A stretch of DNA of 64,000 nucleotides, taken from NCBI GenBank assembly GCA_023386815.1, contig JAEWIZ010000015.1, forward strand, positions 124,001 through 188,000, read 5' to 3'. Under the pieces are notes generated by a model. That model saw nothing but the letters and a program-made list of their open reading frames with translations. It made no database searches and was not told the DNA's origin. Position numbers and translations under genes: made by a program. This DNA comes from Bacillota bacterium. Its GTDB lineage: Bacteria; Bacillota; Clostridia; Lachnospirales; Lachnospiraceae. Numbering within the stretch: position 1 is the stretch's first letter; each line of letters starts with the position of its first letter. Shown here in pieces: positions 62,176 through 64,000 of the stretch.

Positions 62176-64000
62176 CTACTCTCGTTGCTCTTTTTTAAAC
62201 ATCTTATCATCCCAATTATAGTGGAATGGAATGATAACTGTTGAAACGTTCTTATGCTTACTTAAATGCTGTGAGAAGAAATAGGTGGTCTGATTATGCA
62301 ATAGATTATCATATCTATGCTCTGTTATGAACTTAATCAATATAACCGAGATATTCTCGCCGTGACTTAATTCGCGTTCTCTTTGCCATAAGTATTCATC
62401 CATGGGACGAATGATATCACGGTAAGGCGTCTCAATAACCTCCAAGGGTATCGGAATATTCAAGTCTGTCCACTGCTTTCTAAGCTCCTTAGCATGTTCT
62501 GGATGGCGGCAAACATGAAGCGCAGTAATGTTGTTTGAGATGGAGTTAGCATAGTTGATAGCTTTCAAAAACGGTTTATTGATATCATGAATTAATACAA
62601 TACACTGAGTAGATCTTACAATTTCTTTATCATAATATGGATAGAAATTCTCTAATTTTAATTGATCTCCAATTTTAGAATAGTATTTATTAATATAATA
62701 CATACCCAACATCAGAACCGGAACAGTAATAGCCAGAATCCACGCACCATCTATAAATTTTGTACTGAATACAATAACGGAAACCACTGCCGTTACAATA
62801 GCACCAAATCCATTAATCCAGCATTTATACTGCCAACCCTTTTCTTTGATCGTACGCCATTTTTTAAACATTCCATACTGAGCTATTGTAAATGAAACAA
62901 AAACGCCGACGGAATATAAAGGAATTAATGCATGTACCTCACTCTTAAAACCTATAATTAAAGCAGAGGCTGCGACAAAAATAAATATGATGCCATTTGA
63001 AAAACTAAGTTTTGTCCCTCTGGAGGAGAACTGTCTGGGAACATAGCCATCATGTGCCAAAATATATAATAACTGTGGTAATCCGTTATAGGCCGTATTC
63101 GCCGCTAATATAAGGATCAAAGACGTAAAGACCTGTATAACATAGTACATAAAGGTATGGCCGAAAACTGCTGTTGAAATCTGCGACAGCACTGTATGAC
63201 CTTCCAACGGAGCTACCTGTAGCTGCATAGCAAGAATGGAAGTACCACCAAAGATAAAAATAATTATTCCACCTAACATGTATAATACATGCTTTGCATT
63301 TCTGTGTGATGGCTTTGCAAAAGAGGGGACCGCATTACTTACCGCCTCTACACCTGACATTGCTGAGCATCCCGAGGAAAATGCTCGGAGTAAAACAAGC
63401 ATTCCTATTCCCTGTATTGTTTCTGTAGGTAATATACCTTCATTATATTGAATCGGTGTTAACGTTCCCGTAAGCAATTTATATAAACCACATACAATTA
63501 ATATCGCCATTGAAAGAACAAAAATATAAGTTGGTAAACCAAACACTTTGGAGGCTTCCCTAACCCCTCGTAGATTTATTAGGGTTATAATTGCAACACA
63601 AATTAGGGAGATTATAATCTTGTGTTCTCGAAAATCCGGAAAAGCAGAGACTAAGGCTGCGGTAGAGGAAGAGATACTTACAGCTACCGTCATAATATAA
63701 TCAATTGTCAATGCTGCTGCTGATAATAATGAGGCTGTCTTCCCAATATTTTCTTTTGCTACTGCATAAGCACCACCACCGTTTGGATAGTGATCAATAA
63801 TCTGAGAATAGGAAAGTACTAAAATCCCAAGTAGTAACAGGATTGGAATAACAATGTATGGCAAAGAGTGAAATGCCAGAATACCAGCAGCTGGTATCAA
63901 AATAAGCAGAATTTCTTCAATCGCATAGGCAACAGAAGAGACCGCATCACTGGCCATAATCGGCAGACCCCAAAGCCTTGTTAATTTCTCATGGCTTATC
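62176..64000 (-). CDS. kimA: KimA-type potassium importer (APC superfamily), N-terminus outside window
   Basis: The frame stays open to the right edge: upstream of the first ATG at 63957 it reads SHEKLTRLWGLPIMASDAVSS, which aligns with Bacillus subtilis KimA, so the true start is beyond the window. Twelve or so membrane helices follow, with SSDA-like ASDAVSSVAYAIEEIL, YPNGGGAYAVAKENIGK, AFSSGCSAMSGVEAVSNA and VLAANTAYNGLPQL. A cytoplasmic C-terminal domain of about 170 residues (IALHVCRHPEH region, HNQTTYFFSQHLSKH) matches KimA. B. subtilis KimA is a high-affinity potassium/proton symporter inhibited by c-di-AMP. Confidence 0.88.
   Translation of the reverse strand, partial: ISHEKLTRLWGLPIMASDAVSSVAYAIEEILLILIPAAGILAFHSLPYIVIPILLLLGILVLSYSQIIDHYPNGGGAYAVAKENIGKTASLLSAAALTIDYIMTVAVSISSSTAALVSAFPDFREHKIIISLICVAIITLINLRGVREASKVFGLPTYIFVLSMAILIVCGLYKLLTGTLTPIQYNEGILPTETIQGIGMLVLLRAFSSGCSAMSGVEAVSNAVPSFAKPSHRNAKHVLYMLGGIIIFIFGGTSILAMQLQVAPLEGHTVLSQISTAVFGHTFMYYVIQVFTSLILILAANTAYNGLPQLLYILAHDGYVPRQFSSRGTKLSFSNGIIFIFVAASALIIGFKSEVHALIPLYSVGVFVSFTIAQYGMFKKWRTIKEKGWQYKCWINGFGAIVTAVVSVIVFSTKFIDGAWILAITVPVLMLGMYYINKYYSKIGDQLKLENFYPYYDKEIVRSTQCIVLIHDINKPFLKAINYANSISNNITALHVCRHPEHAKELRKQWTDLNIPIPLEVIETPYRDIIRPMDEYLWQRERELSHGENISVILIKFITEHRYDNLLHNQTTYFFSQHLSKHKNVSTVIIPFHYNWDDKMFKKEQRE

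Overview
The window reads as chromosomal DNA of a low-G+C, anaerobic Firmicute, most likely a Lachnospiraceae (Clostridium cluster XIVa) relative. This rests on A+T-rich intergenic DNA, strong GGAGG-type ribosome sites, a glycyl-radical enzyme with its activase, a class II GalT, paired parE/parC, a KimA-type potassium importer and a flavin-based electron-transfer locus. The genus is an inference. About four fifths of the genes lie on the minus strand. No rRNA, tRNA, CRISPR array, prophage or intact insertion sequence was seen; only two small IS relics are visible.

Layout. 1-2.6 kb: the cyclic-di-AMP operon (two unknown membrane proteins, cdaA, start of cdaR). 2.7-9.8 kb: a complete MurNAc PTS operon, murR-murQ-murP-mupG-EIIA-HPr-EI, which contains every phosphotransfer step from PEP to sugar. 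9.8-12.3 kb: degV-plsY between two IS relics and an unexplained segment. 12.3-18.4 kb: a divergent cluster of an unusual glycyl radical enzyme, its activase and an FGGY kinase, facing a ROK repressor. 18.5-23 kb: greA-lysS and a PHP gene with lysA. 23-31 kb: parE-parC, araD, an HPt-like gene without its histidine, and guaA. 31-35.5 kb: a lipoprotein, a secreted protein, an AlkZ-related protein and yfbR. 35.5-43.9 kb: an 18-bp tandem repeat, uvrA, uvrB, thpR, a ComEC-like beta-lactamase-fold gene with DUF3006 and fRMsr, a 17-bp tandem repeat and a shikimate-kinase-like gene. 44-50 kb: galK-galE-galT and two regulators (ArsR and Lrp types). 50-56.7 kb: ndh2-DoxX fusion, polyprenyl synthase, UbiA prenyltransferase, a duplicated-domain lipoprotein and ApbE. 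57-64 kb: AraC regulator, large glycoside hydrolase, membrane-anchored alpha/beta hydrolase and kimA, which runs off the right edge.

Two systems stand out. The 50-56.7 kb operon matches the flavin-based extracellular electron transfer logic of Listeria (type II NADH dehydrogenase, demethylmenaquinone synthesis, flavinylated lipoprotein, ApbE). It lacks eetA/eetB nearby, its Ndh2 has a long Ala/Ser/Thr-rich insert in a DoxX-like membrane domain, two Rex-like operators precede it, and the lipoprotein leader carries five consecutive small hairpins. The 12.3-18.4 kb cluster encodes a GCxEP-type glycyl radical enzyme whose glycyl loop reads RIHGTF instead of the usual RVxGY; pairing with a sugar kinase suggests an undescribed route for a polyol or deoxysugar. 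Both assignments are from sequence reading alone.
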